Part shown: positions 41,841 to 50,287 of the stretch, piece after piece
Position numbering within the stretch: position 1 is the stretch's first letter
How the letters are laid out: each line of letters starts with the position of its first letter
Origin: Thauera sp. JM12B12
GTDB taxonomy: Bacteria > Pseudomonadota > Gammaproteobacteria > Burkholderiales > Rhodocyclaceae
Reading direction: 5' to 3'
DNA: 64,000 nt
Assembly (NCBI RefSeq): GCF_039614725.1
Contig: NZ_CP154859.1
Span: 2,790,001-2,854,000, forward strand
The notes under the pieces: model-generated
Told to the model about the DNA's origin: nothing
Database searches by the model: none
What the model saw: only the letters and a program-made list of their open reading frames with translations
Made by a program: the position numbers and the translations under genes

Positions 41841-41846
41841 TATAAT
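41841..41846 (+). promoter_or_regulatory. -10 element of the valS promoter
   Basis: A perfect TATAAT lies 32 bases before the valS ATG, with no convincing -35 at 16-18 bases and no extended -10. The implied leader is about 25 bases. Confidence 0.45.
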
Positions 41847-41877
41847 CCGCGCTTTGCCTTCACGCGCTAAAGACACC

Positions 41878-44871
41878 ATGGAACTGGCCAAGAGCTTCGA
41901 GCCCGCAGACATCGAACGTCGCTGGTACCCGGAATGGGAATCCCGCGGCCATTTCGACGCCGGACTCGACAAGTCGAACCCCAACGCCTTCTGCATCCTG
42001 CTGCCGCCGCCCAATGTCACCGGCACGCTGCACATGGGGCACGGCTTCAACCAGACGATCATGGACGCGCTCACGCGCTACCACCGCATGCGCGGCGACA
42101 ACACGCTGTGGCAGCCGGGCACCGACCACGCCGGCATCGCCACACAGATCGTCGTCGAACGCCAGCTGGATGCCCAGGGCATCAGCCGCCACGACCTCGG
42201 CCGCGAGAAGTTCCTGGAGAAGGTGTGGGAGTGGAAGGAATACTCCGGCGGCACCATCACCCGCCAGATGCGCCGGCTCGGTACCAGCCCGGACTGGAAG
42301 CGCGAGCGCTTCACGATGGACGAGGGCCTGTCGAAAGCGGTCACCGAGACCTTCGTGCGCCTCTACAACGAGGGCCTGATCTACCGCGGCAAGCGCCTGG
42401 TGAACTGGGACCCGAAGCTCGGCACCGCGGTGTCCGACCTCGAGGTGGTATCCGAGGAAGAGGACGGCAAGCTGTATCACATCCTCTACCCGTTCTCCGA
42501 CGGTCCCATCGGTGAGTTGCGCGGCCTGACGGTGGCCACCACCCGCCCCGAGACCCTGCTCGGCGACGTCGCGGTGATGGTGCATCCGGAAGACGAGCGC
42601 TACGCCCACCTCATCGGCAAGACCGTCGCGCTGCCGCTCACCGGCCGCCACATCCCGATCATCGCCGACGACTACGTCGATCGGGCGTTCGGCACCGGCT
42701 GCGTCAAGGTCACCCCGGCACACGACTTCAACGACTACGCCGTCGGCCAGCGCCACGCGCTCGACATGATCGTCGTGCTCAAGCTCGACGGCAGCGTGCC
42801 CGCGGTCGCCGAGCGCTACACCTCCGACGGCATCACGCTCGAAGGCGTGCCCATGCCCGCAAGCATCGCCGGCCTCGACCGCGTGCCGGCACGCGATGCC
42901 GCCGTCGCCGAACTGGAACAGCTCGGCCTCCTGGTCGAGGTCAAGGCGCACAAGCTGCAGGTGCCGCGCGGCGACCGCACCGGCGTGGTCATCGAGCCGA
43001 TGCTGACCGACCAGTGGTTCGTCGCCATGTCCAAGCCCGGCGCGGACGGCAAGAGCATCACCGAGAAGGCGCTCGAGGTCGTGGCCTCGGGCGAGATCAG
43101 GTTCTACCCCGAGAACTGGGTCAACACCTACAACCAGTGGCTCAACAACATCCAGGACTGGTGCATCTCGCGCCAGCTGTGGTGGGGCCACCGCATCCCG
43201 GCCTGGTACGACGAGGAAGGCCGCATCTACGTCGCCGCCTGCGAGGAGAAGGCGATCGCGGCCTGGAAGGCCGACCTCGAAGCGGAGATCGCCGGCCTGC
43301 AGGGCGAGGTCGCGGCGCGCCAGAGCCAGGGCCAGACCGCGCCCGACTATCCGGAACTGGCCGAACGCCTGGCGGTGCTCCACGCCCGCTACGAGGAAGG
43401 CAAGCTGCGCCAGGAGGACGACGTGCTCGACACCTGGTACTCGTCCGCGCTGTGGCCGTTCTCGACGCTGGACTGGACCGCCGAATGGCCCGCCAGGAGC
43501 AACGACGCACTCGACCTCTACCTGCCGTCCACCGTGCTGGTGACCGGCTTCGACATCATCTTCTTCTGGGTGGCGCGCATGGTCATGATGACCAGGCACA
43601 TCACCGGCAAGATCCCGTTCAAGCACGTGTATGTGCATGGCCTGATCCGCGATGCGGAGGGCCAGAAGATGAGCAAATCCAAGGGCAACGTGCTCGACCC
43701 GATCGACCTCATAGACGGCATCGCCCTCGACGAGCTGGTCAAGAAGCGCACCTATGGCCTGATGAACCCGAAGCAGGCGCAGAGCATCGAGAAGAAGACG
43801 CGCAAGGAATTCCCCGACGGCATCCCCGCCTTCGGCACCGACGCGCTGCGCTTCACCTTCGCCAGCCTCGCCAGCCCGGGCCGCGACATCAAGTTCGACC
43901 TCGCCCGCTGCGAGGGCTACCGCAACTTCTGCAACAAGCTGTGGAACGCCACCCGCTTCGTGCTGATGAACTGCGAAGGCCAGGACTGCGGCCTGGGCGA
44001 GCACGGCGCCGACCAGTGCGTGCCCGGCGGCTACCTCGACTTCTCCTTCGCCGACCGCTGGATCGTCTCCCGACTGCAGCGCACCGAGGCCGAGGTCGCC
44101 CAGCAGTTCGAGGCCTATCGCTTCGACCTGGTCGCGCGCGCGGTGTACGAATTCGTCTGGGACGAGTACTGCGACTGGTATCTGGAGCTCGCCAAGGTCC
44201 AGATCCAGAGCGGTACGCCCGAACAGCAGCGCGCCACCCGCCGCACCCTGCTGCGCGTGCTCGAGACCGTGCTGCGCCTTGCCCACCCGCTGATCCCCTT
44301 CATCACCGAGGAGCTGTGGCAGACCGTGGCGCCACTCGCCGGGCGCAAGGACGGCGACAGCATCATGCGCGTACGCTACCCGCAGGCCGACCTGAGCCGC
44401 GTCGACGAGGCCGCAGAGTCCAGGGTCGCCGAGCTCAAGGCCATGACCTACGCCTGCCGCAACCTGCGCGGCGAGATGAACATCTCGCCCGCCCAGCGCC
44501 TGCCGCTGGTGGCCGCGGGTGACAAGGCGGCGCTCGCGCTCTACGCGCCCTACCTCGCCGGACTGGCGAAACTGGCCGAAGTGCAGATCGTGGACGAGAT
44601 CGGTGCCGACGAACTCGCCCCGGTCGCAGTGGCCGGCGAGACCCGCCTGATGCTGAAGGTGGAGATCGACGTCGCCGCCGAGCGCGAGCGCCTGAAAAAG
44701 GAGATCGCTCGCCTCGAAGGCGAGATCGCCAAGGCCGAGGGCAAGCTCGGCAATGCCAGCTTCGTCGATCGCGCGCCCGCGGCGGTGGTGCAGCAGGAAC
44801 GCGACCGCCTCGCCGGCTTCAAGGCCACGGTGGACAAGCTCAAGCCGCAGTTGGCCAAGCTGGGCGGCTGA
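41878..44871 (+). CDS. valS: valyl-tRNA synthetase
   Basis: 997 residues, class Ia synthetase. The HIGH-type motif is in [15 protein letters not shown] (HMGH at 52-55), and KMSKS is at 597-601 in [10 protein letters not shown]. The editing (CP1) domain contains [19 protein letters not shown]. The C-terminal tail (about 920-995) is the Val-specific coiled coil ([20 protein letters not shown]). An insertion around 465-510, with [14 protein letters not shown], is somewhat longer than in E. coli. A single-gene unit with its own terminator. Confidence 0.98.
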   Translation: MELAKSFEPADIERRWYPEWESRGHFDAGLDKSNPNAFCILLPPPNVTGTLHMGHGFNQTIMDALTRYHRMRGDNTLWQPGTDHAGIATQIVVERQLDAQGISRHDLGREKFLEKVWEWKEYSGGTITRQMRRLGTSPDWKRERFTMDEGLSKAVTETFVRLYNEGLIYRGKRLVNWDPKLGTAVSDLEVVSEEEDGKLYHILYPFSDGPIGELRGLTVATTRPETLLGDVAVMVHPEDERYAHLIGKTVALPLTGRHIPIIADDYVDRAFGTGCVKVTPAHDFNDYAVGQRHALDMIVVLKLDGSVPAVAERYTSDGITLEGVPMPASIAGLDRVPARDAAVAELEQLGLLVEVKAHKLQVPRGDRTGVVIEPMLTDQWFVAMSKPGADGKSITEKALEVVASGEIRFYPENWVNTYNQWLNNIQDWCISRQLWWGHRIPAWYDEEGRIYVAACEEKAIAAWKADLEAEIAGLQGEVAARQSQGQTAPDYPELAERLAVLHARYEEGKLRQEDDVLDTWYSSALWPFSTLDWTAEWPARSNDALDLYLPSTVLVTGFDIIFFWVARMVMMTRHITGKIPFKHVYVHGLIRDAEGQKMSKSKGNVLDPIDLIDGIALDELVKKRTYGLMNPKQAQSIEKKTRKEFPDGIPAFGTDALRFTFASLASPGRDIKFDLARCEGYRNFCNKLWNATRFVLMNCEGQDCGLGEHGADQCVPGGYLDFSFADRWIVSRLQRTEAEVAQQFEAYRFDLVARAVYEFVWDEYCDWYLELAKVQIQSGTPEQQRATRRTLLRVLETVLRLAHPLIPFITEELWQTVAPLAGRKDGDSIMRVRYPQADLSRVDEAAESRVAELKAMTYACRNLRGEMNISPAQRLPLVAAGDKAALALYAPYLAGLAKLAEVQIVDEIGADELAPVAVAGETRLMLKVEIDVAAERERLKKEIARLEGEIAKAEGKLGNASFVDRAPAAVVQQERDRLAGFKATVDKLKPQLAKLGG

Positions 44872-44887
44872 GGCGGAGCATTGCGCC

Positions 44888-44933
44888 GCTTTTTTCGCGG
44901 GCAAGCCCGCGAAAAAAGCGGGCTTTCGCCCGC
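44888..44933. terminator. bidirectional terminator between valS and the TusA-like gene
   Basis: A perfect 15-base arm (44888-44902) pairs with 44905-44919, with six T on one side and six A on the other, so it can stop transcription from both strands. A second stem GCGGGC/GCCCGC (44918-44923/44928-44933) shares bases with it. Confidence 0.85.
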
Positions 44934-44975
44934 CCTCGTGTGTAGCTCAACGGCCGCAACGCGGCCGCGGGGCGC

Positions 44976-45206
44976 TTACTTGCGCTTGAGGAAGAACTCG
45001 AACGCCTTGTCGGTCGTCTCGCCCTGTTGCAGCAGCTCATTGCCGGTCTGGCGCGCGAAGGCCTGGAAGTCCTTCACCGAACCCGGGTCGGTGGCCACCA
45101 CGCGCACGACCTGGCCCGACTCCATTTCCGCGAGCATTTTCTTGGCGCGCAGAATCGGCAGCGGGCAATTCAGACCGCGGGCATCCACTTCCTTGTCGAA
45201 ATTCAT
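44976..45206 (-). CDS. TusA/SirA family sulfur carrier protein
   Basis: 76 residues. The family Cys is C14 in DARGLNCPLPILRAKKML, and the fold continues through VVRVVATDPGSVKDFQAFAR to a Lys-rich end. These small cytoplasmic proteins pass persulfide sulfur for tRNA thiolation, molybdenum/tungsten cofactor work or sulfur metabolism. It is a single gene between the valS terminator and the protease gene. The exact paralogue is not assigned. Confidence 0.9.
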   Translation of the reverse strand: MNFDKEVDARGLNCPLPILRAKKMLAEMESGQVVRVVATDPGSVKDFQAFARQTGNELLQQGETTDKAFEFFLKRK

Positions 45207-45301
45207 CCTCTGTCCTCTTCCATGTTCCGTGGGCTTGAGCCGGCGATTCTAAAGGATGCCGGCGGAAGGCGAAAAGCGCACCTGCAACGCATGGCGCACC
45301 C

Positions 45302-46741
45302 TCAGCGCTCGCGCTTCTCCTCGAGCAGCCGCTGCTTGAGTTCGCGCATGCGCGCATCGATCGCCGAAAGCGTGTAGAAGTCCCCATCCCCTGCCTTGCG
45401 CGCGATCTCGAGTTGCTCGATCGCTGCCGGCAGGCTGCCACGCAGTACATAGACCTCGGCCTGGGCGCGATGCTGCGCGCTGCGCTCGCCGAGTTCGGCA
45501 TGCGCCCGCGACAGCAGCTGCCACAGGCGCGGATCGGCACTGCGGGTGTCGATCATGCGCCGTACCGCGGCCGCCGCCTCGCGGGCCTGGCCGGCATGGA
45601 TGCGCGCGTCGGCGAGGGCGTAGGCAAGGCTGCGCCCCCCCGGAAACTGGGTGCGCGCAGCCTCCAGCACGCGCACCGCACCGACCGCATCGCGACGCGC
45701 AAGACGGATCTCGGCGGCGAGCGTCTCCACCCAGGGCGAAGCCTCCGCAGCCTTGCGCACAGCCTCCAGCCGGCGCTCGGCCTCGTCGGCACGGCCGGCG
45801 CGCAGCAACGCGCGCGCCAGCCCGTAGCTCAGCGCCTCGTCACCGGGGCTTCGCTCGAGCAGGTCCTGAAGCGCCTCGACCGCCTCTGCAGGCTGTCCGG
45901 CCATCGCGCGCAGCTTGGCGCGCGCGTAGCGGAAATCGGCCGAGTCCGGCACCTGCCGATAGGGCATCGCCGCGACGCGGTTCTCCATGTCGGCGATGCG
46001 CTCGGTGGTGAGCGGGTGGGTGCGCAGGTAGGCCGGCGCATTGTTCTCGTAGACCCGCGTGTTGCGTTGCAGGCGCTCGAAGAAGCTGGGCATGCCGCGC
46101 ACATCCAGCCCGGCGCTCGCCAGTGTCTCCAGACCCACGCGGTCGGCCTCGCGCTCGAAGCTGCGGGTGTAGCCGAGCTGTGACTGGATCGCGCCTGCCT
46201 GGCCGGCGGCGATGGCCGCCTGGCTCACGTCCGAGTTGCTGCGCGCCGCCAGCACCGCAACCAGCAGCGAGGCCACCATCAGCATCGCCGACTGGCTCTG
46301 CTTGCCGACGATCTGTGCGATGTGGCGCTGGGTGACGTGGGCGATCTCGTGACCGAGCACCGAGGCGAACTCTGACTCGGTCTGCGCTGCCAGCAGCAGG
46401 CCGGTGTGCACGCCGATGTAGCCCCCGGGGAGCGCAAACGCGTTCAATGTGGCGTCGCGGACGACGAAAAAGTCGAAATCCTGTGCAGGGTTGTTGCTTG
46501 CCGCGGCGAGGCGGTGACCAAGACGGTTGATGTACTCCTCGACCTCGGGGTCGTCCAGGTAGGCCGCATCGCGCCAGCGGATCTGGGCGATGATCTGCTC
46601 GCCGATGCGGCGCTCGGCGGCGGGAGAGAGCTCGGACGCCGCCACGTCGCCCAGGTCCGGAAGATCGTAGGACTGGGCGGTCAACGGGGCGGGCAGGGCC
46701 AGCGCGAGGCTGAGCAGCAGGGCGAGAGGTCGGCGCATCAT
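45302..46741 (-). CDS. M48 family metalloprotease with TPR domain (BepA-like)
   Basis: 479 residues. A Sec signal peptide (1-22, ending LTA-Q) directs it to the periplasm. The M48 zinc site HEIAH is at 131-135 within [12 protein letters not shown], with [13 protein letters not shown] carrying the third ligand Glu. Residues ~265-470 form several TPR repeats, as in BepA, which handles outer-membrane protein assembly and LptD quality control. It is divergent from moaC. The role is assigned by domain architecture. Confidence 0.9.
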   Translation of the reverse strand: MMRRPLALLLSLALALPAPLTAQSYDLPDLGDVAASELSPAAERRIGEQIIAQIRWRDAAYLDDPEVEEYINRLGHRLAAASNNPAQDFDFFVVRDATLNAFALPGGYIGVHTGLLLAAQTESEFASVLGHEIAHVTQRHIAQIVGKQSQSAMLMVASLLVAVLAARSNSDVSQAAIAAGQAGAIQSQLGYTRSFEREADRVGLETLASAGLDVRGMPSFFERLQRNTRVYENNAPAYLRTHPLTTERIADMENRVAAMPYRQVPDSADFRYARAKLRAMAGQPAEAVEALQDLLERSPGDEALSYGLARALLRAGRADEAERRLEAVRKAAEASPWVETLAAEIRLARRDAVGAVRVLEAARTQFPGGRSLAYALADARIHAGQAREAAAAVRRMIDTRSADPRLWQLLSRAHAELGERSAQHRAQAEVYVLRGSLPAAIEQLEIARKAGDGDFYTLSAIDARMRELKQRLLEEKRER

Positions 46742-46865
46742 CGGGTGCTATGATACCCGCCGATCCCGACCCGTTCCCCTGCCCGATGTATCGGCGTGTT
46801 CGCCGATCCGCATGCACCGTCCGGCGCCCCTGCACCGGGCGCCGCCCCTGCCCCGCAAGCCCGTC

Positions 46866-47354
46866 ATGACGACCTCCGCACCCAACCCGCTGACCCACTT
46901 CGATGCCGACGGCCAGGCCCACATGGTCGACGTCGGCGCCAAGGCCGAGACCCGCCGCGTCGCGGTCGCCACCGGCCGGATCGTGATGCTTCCGGACACG
47001 TTCGAGATGGTGAGGTCCGGCACCGCAAAGAAGGGCGACGTCCTCGGCATCGCCCGCATCGCCGCCATCCAGGCCTCGAAGCGCACCAGCGAGCTGATCC
47101 CGCTCTGCCATCCGATCCCGCTCACCCGCGTCGCGGTGGCGTTCGAACTCGACGCGGCCGAATGCGCGATCCGCTGCACCGTCACCGCCGAAACGGTCGG
47201 CCGCACCGGGGTGGAGATGGAAGCACTCACCGCAGTGAACGTCGGCCTGCTCACCATCTACGACATGTGCAAGGCGGTCGATCGCGGCATGCGCATGGAA
47301 GGCATCCAGCTGATGGAAAAGCTCGGCGGCAAGTCGGGGCACTGGAAGGCCTGA
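46866..47354 (+). CDS. moaC: cyclic pyranopterin monophosphate synthase
   Basis: 162 residues from the ATG at 46866; an in-frame ATG at 46812 is possible. MoaC converts the MoaA product to cPMP in the pterin cofactor pathway used by molybdenum and tungsten enzymes. Motifs are [39 protein letters not shown] (active site), [20 protein letters not shown] and the Lys of CKAVDRGM. It lies 4 kb from the tungsten-enzyme operon, which needs this cofactor. A TGC-TATGAT extended -10 at 46746-46754 may be its promoter. Confidence 0.95.
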   Translation: MTTSAPNPLTHFDADGQAHMVDVGAKAETRRVAVATGRIVMLPDTFEMVRSGTAKKGDVLGIARIAAIQASKRTSELIPLCHPIPLTRVAVAFELDAAECAIRCTVTAETVGRTGVEMEALTAVNVGLLTIYDMCKAVDRGMRMEGIQLMEKLGGKSGHWKA

Positions 47355-47375
47355 GGCCCCGCTCGCGAGCTCCGT

Positions 47376-47606
47376 CTACTCCCCGTCGCGCCGCGCCAGG
47401 CGCGCGAGCACCAACGGAAACGCACCCGAGCCCGCGAGCGCAATTGCCGACACCAGGAAGGCCAGCCCGGCCATCGGGTCGGACAGGGCAGGATGCAGGC
47501 GCGCGCCCTCCCCGGCAAAGCACACCAGCGCCGGCAGCAGGCACAGCGCGGCGAGGATGAAGAGGACGAGCGCCGAGCGCGGCACCCGGCGCGGCGCGGC
47601 GCTCAT
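47376..47606 (-). CDS. small membrane protein of unknown function
   Basis: 76 residues with two hydrophobic helices (~12-31 and ~45-67) and a basic N-terminus. A GGAGGG site lies just before its ATG, which overlaps the stop of the upstream small gene by four bases. No family is recognised. It is the last gene of the tupB-tupC unit and convergent with moaC. Confidence 0.5.
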   Translation of the reverse strand: MSAAPRRVPRSALVLFILAALCLLPALVCFAGEGARLHPALSDPMAGLAFLVSAIALAGSGAFPLVLARLARRDGE

Positions 47607-47827
47607 CGTCCGCCCTCCGCGGTGGTGCCCGTCGCGCCCACCGGCGTCTGCGCGGTCCGGGCGTCCCCCGCTGCATCAGGCCTCGTCTCGGTCGCCGTTG
47701 CGGCCACCGCCCCGCCCGGCACCGAGCGCACGATCAGACCGCAGGTGGCCCCTGCACTGCCCAGCAGCACGACCGCTGCGGTCGCGATCAGCGTGCGCCT
47801 CAGACGCCCTGGAAACGCATCCGCCAT
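47603..47827 (-). CDS. small single-pass membrane protein of unknown function
   Basis: 74 residues from the ATG at 47827 (GGGAGAG seven bases upstream), overlapping the end of the tupC-like gene by 28 bases. One helix (~13-32) is followed by a low-complexity Ala/Thr/Gly tail. It could be an exported or anchored peptide. No homology is recognised. Confidence 0.5.
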   Translation of the reverse strand: MADAFPGRLRRTLIATAAVVLLGSAGATCGLIVRSVPGGAVAATATETRPDAAGDARTAQTPVGATGTTAEGGR

Positions 47828-48534
47828 GGCAGCTCTCCCTGGATGAAAAGCCGCGCCTCGTCCGAGTGCGGCCGGCTGAAGAAGGCGCGCACCGAGGTGT
47901 GCTCGCACACCCGTCCGCCCGCCATGAAGACGATGTCATCGGCGAGCCGGGTGGCCTGACCGAGGTTGTGGGTGACCATCAGGATGCGCGTACCGTCGGT
48001 GCGGATCTCGCGGATGATGCGCTCGACCGCCGCGCTCGCCGAGGGGTCGAGGCTGGCCGTGGGCTCGTCGAGCAGCAACAGGCGCGGTCTGGTCAGCCAG
48101 GCGCGCGCGAGCGCGAGGCGCTGCTGCTCGCCGCCGGAGAGCCGGCGTGCGCTCTCGCCGGCGCGATCGGCCAGGCCGACGCGCTCGAGCATCTCCGCGC
48201 CCAGGCGGATGCGCGCGCGCGTCGACAGGTCGAGCGGCTTGAGCCCCAGGATCACGTTCTGCAGCACCGACATGCGCAGCATCATCGGGTGCTGGAACAC
48301 CATCATCACGCCCTGCGCGGGCCGTGGGCCGCGCGCGTTCCCCCACGCCAGCGTGCCGGCGGTTGGCTCGATGAGGCCGCAGATCGTGCGCAGCAGCACG
48401 CTCTTGCCCGCTCCGTTCGGGCCCAGCACGAGCGTGATGCCGTCGTCGCCGAGCTCGAGATCGACGCCCGCGAGCACCTCGCGTCCCTGGGGCGCGTAGC
48501 GCAGGCCGGAGATCCGCAGCGGGAAGATCGCCAT
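47800..48534 (-). CDS. tupC: ABC transporter ATP-binding protein, TupC type (tungstate)
   Basis: 244 residues. Walker A is GPNGAGKS (38-45), the signature LSGGE 132-136, and Walker B LLLLDEP 152-158, with the H-loop in MVTHNLGQATRLAD. With the adjacent permease it forms the energy-coupling part of a TupABC-like importer. Tungstate is inferred from the permease type and the neighbouring tungsten enzyme operon. The 20-base gap to tupB supports co-transcription. Confidence 0.83.
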   Translation of the reverse strand: MAIFPLRISGLRYAPQGREVLAGVDLELGDDGITLVLGPNGAGKSVLLRTICGLIEPTAGTLAWGNARGPRPAQGVMMVFQHPMMLRMSVLQNVILGLKPLDLSTRARIRLGAEMLERVGLADRAGESARRLSGGEQQRLALARAWLTRPRLLLLDEPTASLDPSASAAVERIIREIRTDGTRILMVTHNLGQATRLADDIVFMAGGRVCEHTSVRAFFSRPHSDEARLFIQGELPWRMRFQGV

Positions 48535-48554
48535 GCGCGTCGTCCTGTCCGCGC

Positions 48555-49259
48555 TCAGCCGAAGCGGCGCATCGCCCAGTGCCGCAGCAGGTAGGCGAAG
48601 GCGTTCAGCGTCAGGATGATCACGATGAGGACGATGCCGAGCGCGATCGCGAGCGGCAGATCGCCCTTGCTGGTCTCGAGGGCGATCGCGGTGGTCATCA
48701 CCCGCGTTGCGCCATCGATGTTGCCGCCGACGATCATCACCGCGCCCACCTCGCTCATCGCCCGCCCGAGGCCGGCGAGCACCGCGACCACCAGCGAGTG
48801 GCGGCAGTCGTGGAGCAGCGTCGTCACGCTGTCCCACCACGAAAAGCGCATCACGTGCAGTTCCTCGGCGTAGCGCGCCCACACGTCCTCGACCACCTGA
48901 CGGCTTATCGCCGCCATCAGCGGCACGACGAGCAGGGTCTGGGCGATGATCATCGCCGGCGCCGAGTAAAGCAGGCCGAGACCGCCAAACGGCCCGGAGC
49001 GCGAAAGCAGCAGGTACACGACGACGCCGACCACCACCGAGGGCAGGCCCATGAGGCCGTTGATCAGCACCGACAGCGCGCTCTTTCCCGGAAAGCGCCC
49101 CACCGCGATGCAGGCGCCCAGCGGCAGTCCGATCAGCGTGCCCAGCACCACCGCGCCACCGCTTACCTGCAGCGACAGCACCACGATCTCGGCCACGGTG
49201 TGGTCGAAGCTGGCGAGCAGGGACATGGCGTCGGAGAAGGTGGCGGCGAAGGCGGACAT
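48555..49259 (-). CDS. tupB: ABC transporter permease, TupB type (tungstate)
   Basis: 234 residues with five to six membrane helices. The EAA-like loop is AMSEVGAVMIVGGNIDGATRVMTTAI near 165-190, which is the hallmark of TupB/WtpB-like tungstate permeases. It starts with a short periplasmic N-terminus. A substrate-binding partner (TupA) is expected, but no such gene is found on either side in the window, so the binding protein must be encoded elsewhere or supplied by another system. Confidence 0.83.
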   Translation of the reverse strand: MSAFAATFSDAMSLLASFDHTVAEIVVLSLQVSGGAVVLGTLIGLPLGACIAVGRFPGKSALSVLINGLMGLPSVVVGVVVYLLLSRSGPFGGLGLLYSAPAMIIAQTLLVVPLMAAISRQVVEDVWARYAEELHVMRFSWWDSVTTLLHDCRHSLVVAVLAGLGRAMSEVGAVMIVGGNIDGATRVMTTAIALETSKGDLPLAIALGIVLIVIILTLNAFAYLLRHWAMRRFG

Positions 49260-49278
49260 CGGCCGGGAGCATAACCGA

Positions 49279-49312
49279 AAGCCGCTGCCGGCCGGAATGC
49301 AGGCAGCGGCTT
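49279..49312 (-). terminator. hairpin between the DUF1330 gene and tupB
   Basis: AAGCCGCTGCC (49279-49289) and GGCAGCGGCTT (49302-49312) form a perfect 11-base stem with a 12-base loop just after the aor operon's last gene. The T-run on the minus strand is short, so read-through into tupB is plausible. Confidence 0.6.
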
Positions 49313-49373
49313 CAGCCCGGCGCCGGTGCGGCGCACACGCTGCCTGAGACCTGACGCGACAGGCGTCCCGGGC

Positions 49374-49661
49374 TCAGCTCGTGTAGGACAGCAGGAGCAC
49401 CTCTGCGGCCTGCTCCCGGAGCGGGATCAGGGCCTGATAGGCCGGCGACGAGAACCAGTCGTTCACCGCCGCAATGCCGGGAAAGCGGATCACGACGATG
49501 TCCGCGTACGGGCTCTCGCCCGCGAGCGCGGCCACCTGCTGGCCACGAAACACCAGCTCCGCACCCCAGGGGGCCAATGTCTGCGGAACCTTGCTCCGAT
49601 ACTCCGCCCACTTGTCCGCGTTCTTCACCGTGATGTGGCCGACGACGTATGCGTCACTCAT
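49374..49661 (-). CDS. DUF1330 family protein
   Basis: 95 residues, dimeric alpha-beta barrel (ferredoxin-like) type. It starts MSDAYVVGHITVKNADKWAE and contains YRSKVPQTLAPWGAELVFRG and DIVVIRFPGIAAVNDWFSSP, as in DUF1330. No catalytic role is known. It lies 33 bases after the 102-residue gene, and is either the last gene of the aor operon or a hitch-hiker before the hairpin. Confidence 0.85.
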   Translation of the reverse strand: MSDAYVVGHITVKNADKWAEYRSKVPQTLAPWGAELVFRGQQVAALAGESPYADIVVIRFPGIAAVNDWFSSPAYQALIPLREQAAEVLLLSYTS

Positions 49662-49694
49662 GCATGGCGCTCCCTGAATTGATTGCGTTGCAGC

Positions 49695-50003
49695 TTAACC
49701 ACCCCCCTTCTGCATCGCGCGATCGAGCCGTGACAGCAGCGCGCGGCGCGTGGTCTCTTCGCCCGGACCGAAACGGTAGCGCACGATCAGCTGCGGCAGC
49801 GCGAACAAGCCGAGCCGACGCACGCCGGCGGGCTCGACGTCGATGACGAGCGACTGCGCGCCGTCCGCGAGCGTAAAGCGCAGCGCATCTGCGCTGCCGA
49901 GCACCTCGCCCCACGCCTGGCGCAGGTCGCGCTCGAACTCGCGCGCGGTGGCGGTGACCCGGCGCTCGAAGGACTCGGGCACCGGACCGTTGATGAAGGC
50001 CAC
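49695..50003 (-). CDS. unknown protein in the aldehyde oxidoreductase operon
   Basis: 102 residues, three bases after the MoaD-like gene and on the same strand. The sequence looks like a small alpha-beta protein (FERRVTATAREFERDLRQAW, LRFTLADGAQSLVIDVEPAG, LGLFALPQLIVRYRFGPGEE), with no Cys and no metal motif. Its fixed place after the sulfur-carrier gene suggests a part in tungsten cofactor insertion or enzyme maturation. It may correspond to aorE of Aromatoleum, but that cannot be confirmed here. Confidence 0.65.
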   Translation of the reverse strand: MAFINGPVPESFERRVTATAREFERDLRQAWGEVLGSADALRFTLADGAQSLVIDVEPAGVRRLGLFALPQLIVRYRFGPGEETTRRALLSRLDRAMQKGGG

Positions 50004-50006
50004 CGT

Positions 50007-50276
50007 TCAACCGCCGGCGATCGGCGGCCAGATCGCAAGCTCGTCACCGTCCTGCAGCCGCCGCCTGGGGCGCTCGCCCGGGGGCACGAAGTGGCCGTTC
50101 ACCAGCACCAGGTGCGCGCTGCGCTCGGGGACCTTGTAGCGGCGGATCATCTCCGCCACCGTCGTCCCCTCGTCGACCTCGAGCTCCAGGCGGTTGCCAC
50201 GATGGCCCGCCGGCAGGAAATCCGACAGCGAAGCGAAGAGCTTGAAGGCGATGCGGATCGTCACGCGGGTCTCCAA
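50007..50276 (-). CDS. aorD: MoaD/ThiS-like sulfur carrier of the AOR operon (AorD)
   Basis: 89 residues with a beta-grasp fold ending in the diagnostic Gly-Gly (WPPIAGG). The N-terminal IRIAFKLFASLSDFLPAG and central DEGTTVAEMIRRYKVPERSA match MoaD-type carriers. In molybdopterin synthesis the C-terminal thiocarboxylate delivers sulfur. A dedicated copy inside a tungsten-enzyme operon suggests a specialised dithiolene or cofactor-loading step. It is 11 bases after aorC. Confidence 0.85.
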   Translation of the reverse strand: METRVTIRIAFKLFASLSDFLPAGHRGNRLELEVDEGTTVAEMIRRYKVPERSAHLVLVNGHFVPPGERPRRRLQDGDELAIWPPIAGG

Positions 50277-50287
50277 ATCGTGCCTCC

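Noticed and set aside
41803..41846. TTGCAC paired with TATAAT as a valS promoter
   Set aside because: The spacing is 32 bases, so only the -10 element is reported.
41860..44904. 1014-codon open frame on the minus strand, opposite valS
   Set aside because: It is a codon-phase shadow of valS in very GC-rich DNA. The composition is abnormal and there is no recognisable domain, while valS has all synthetase motifs.
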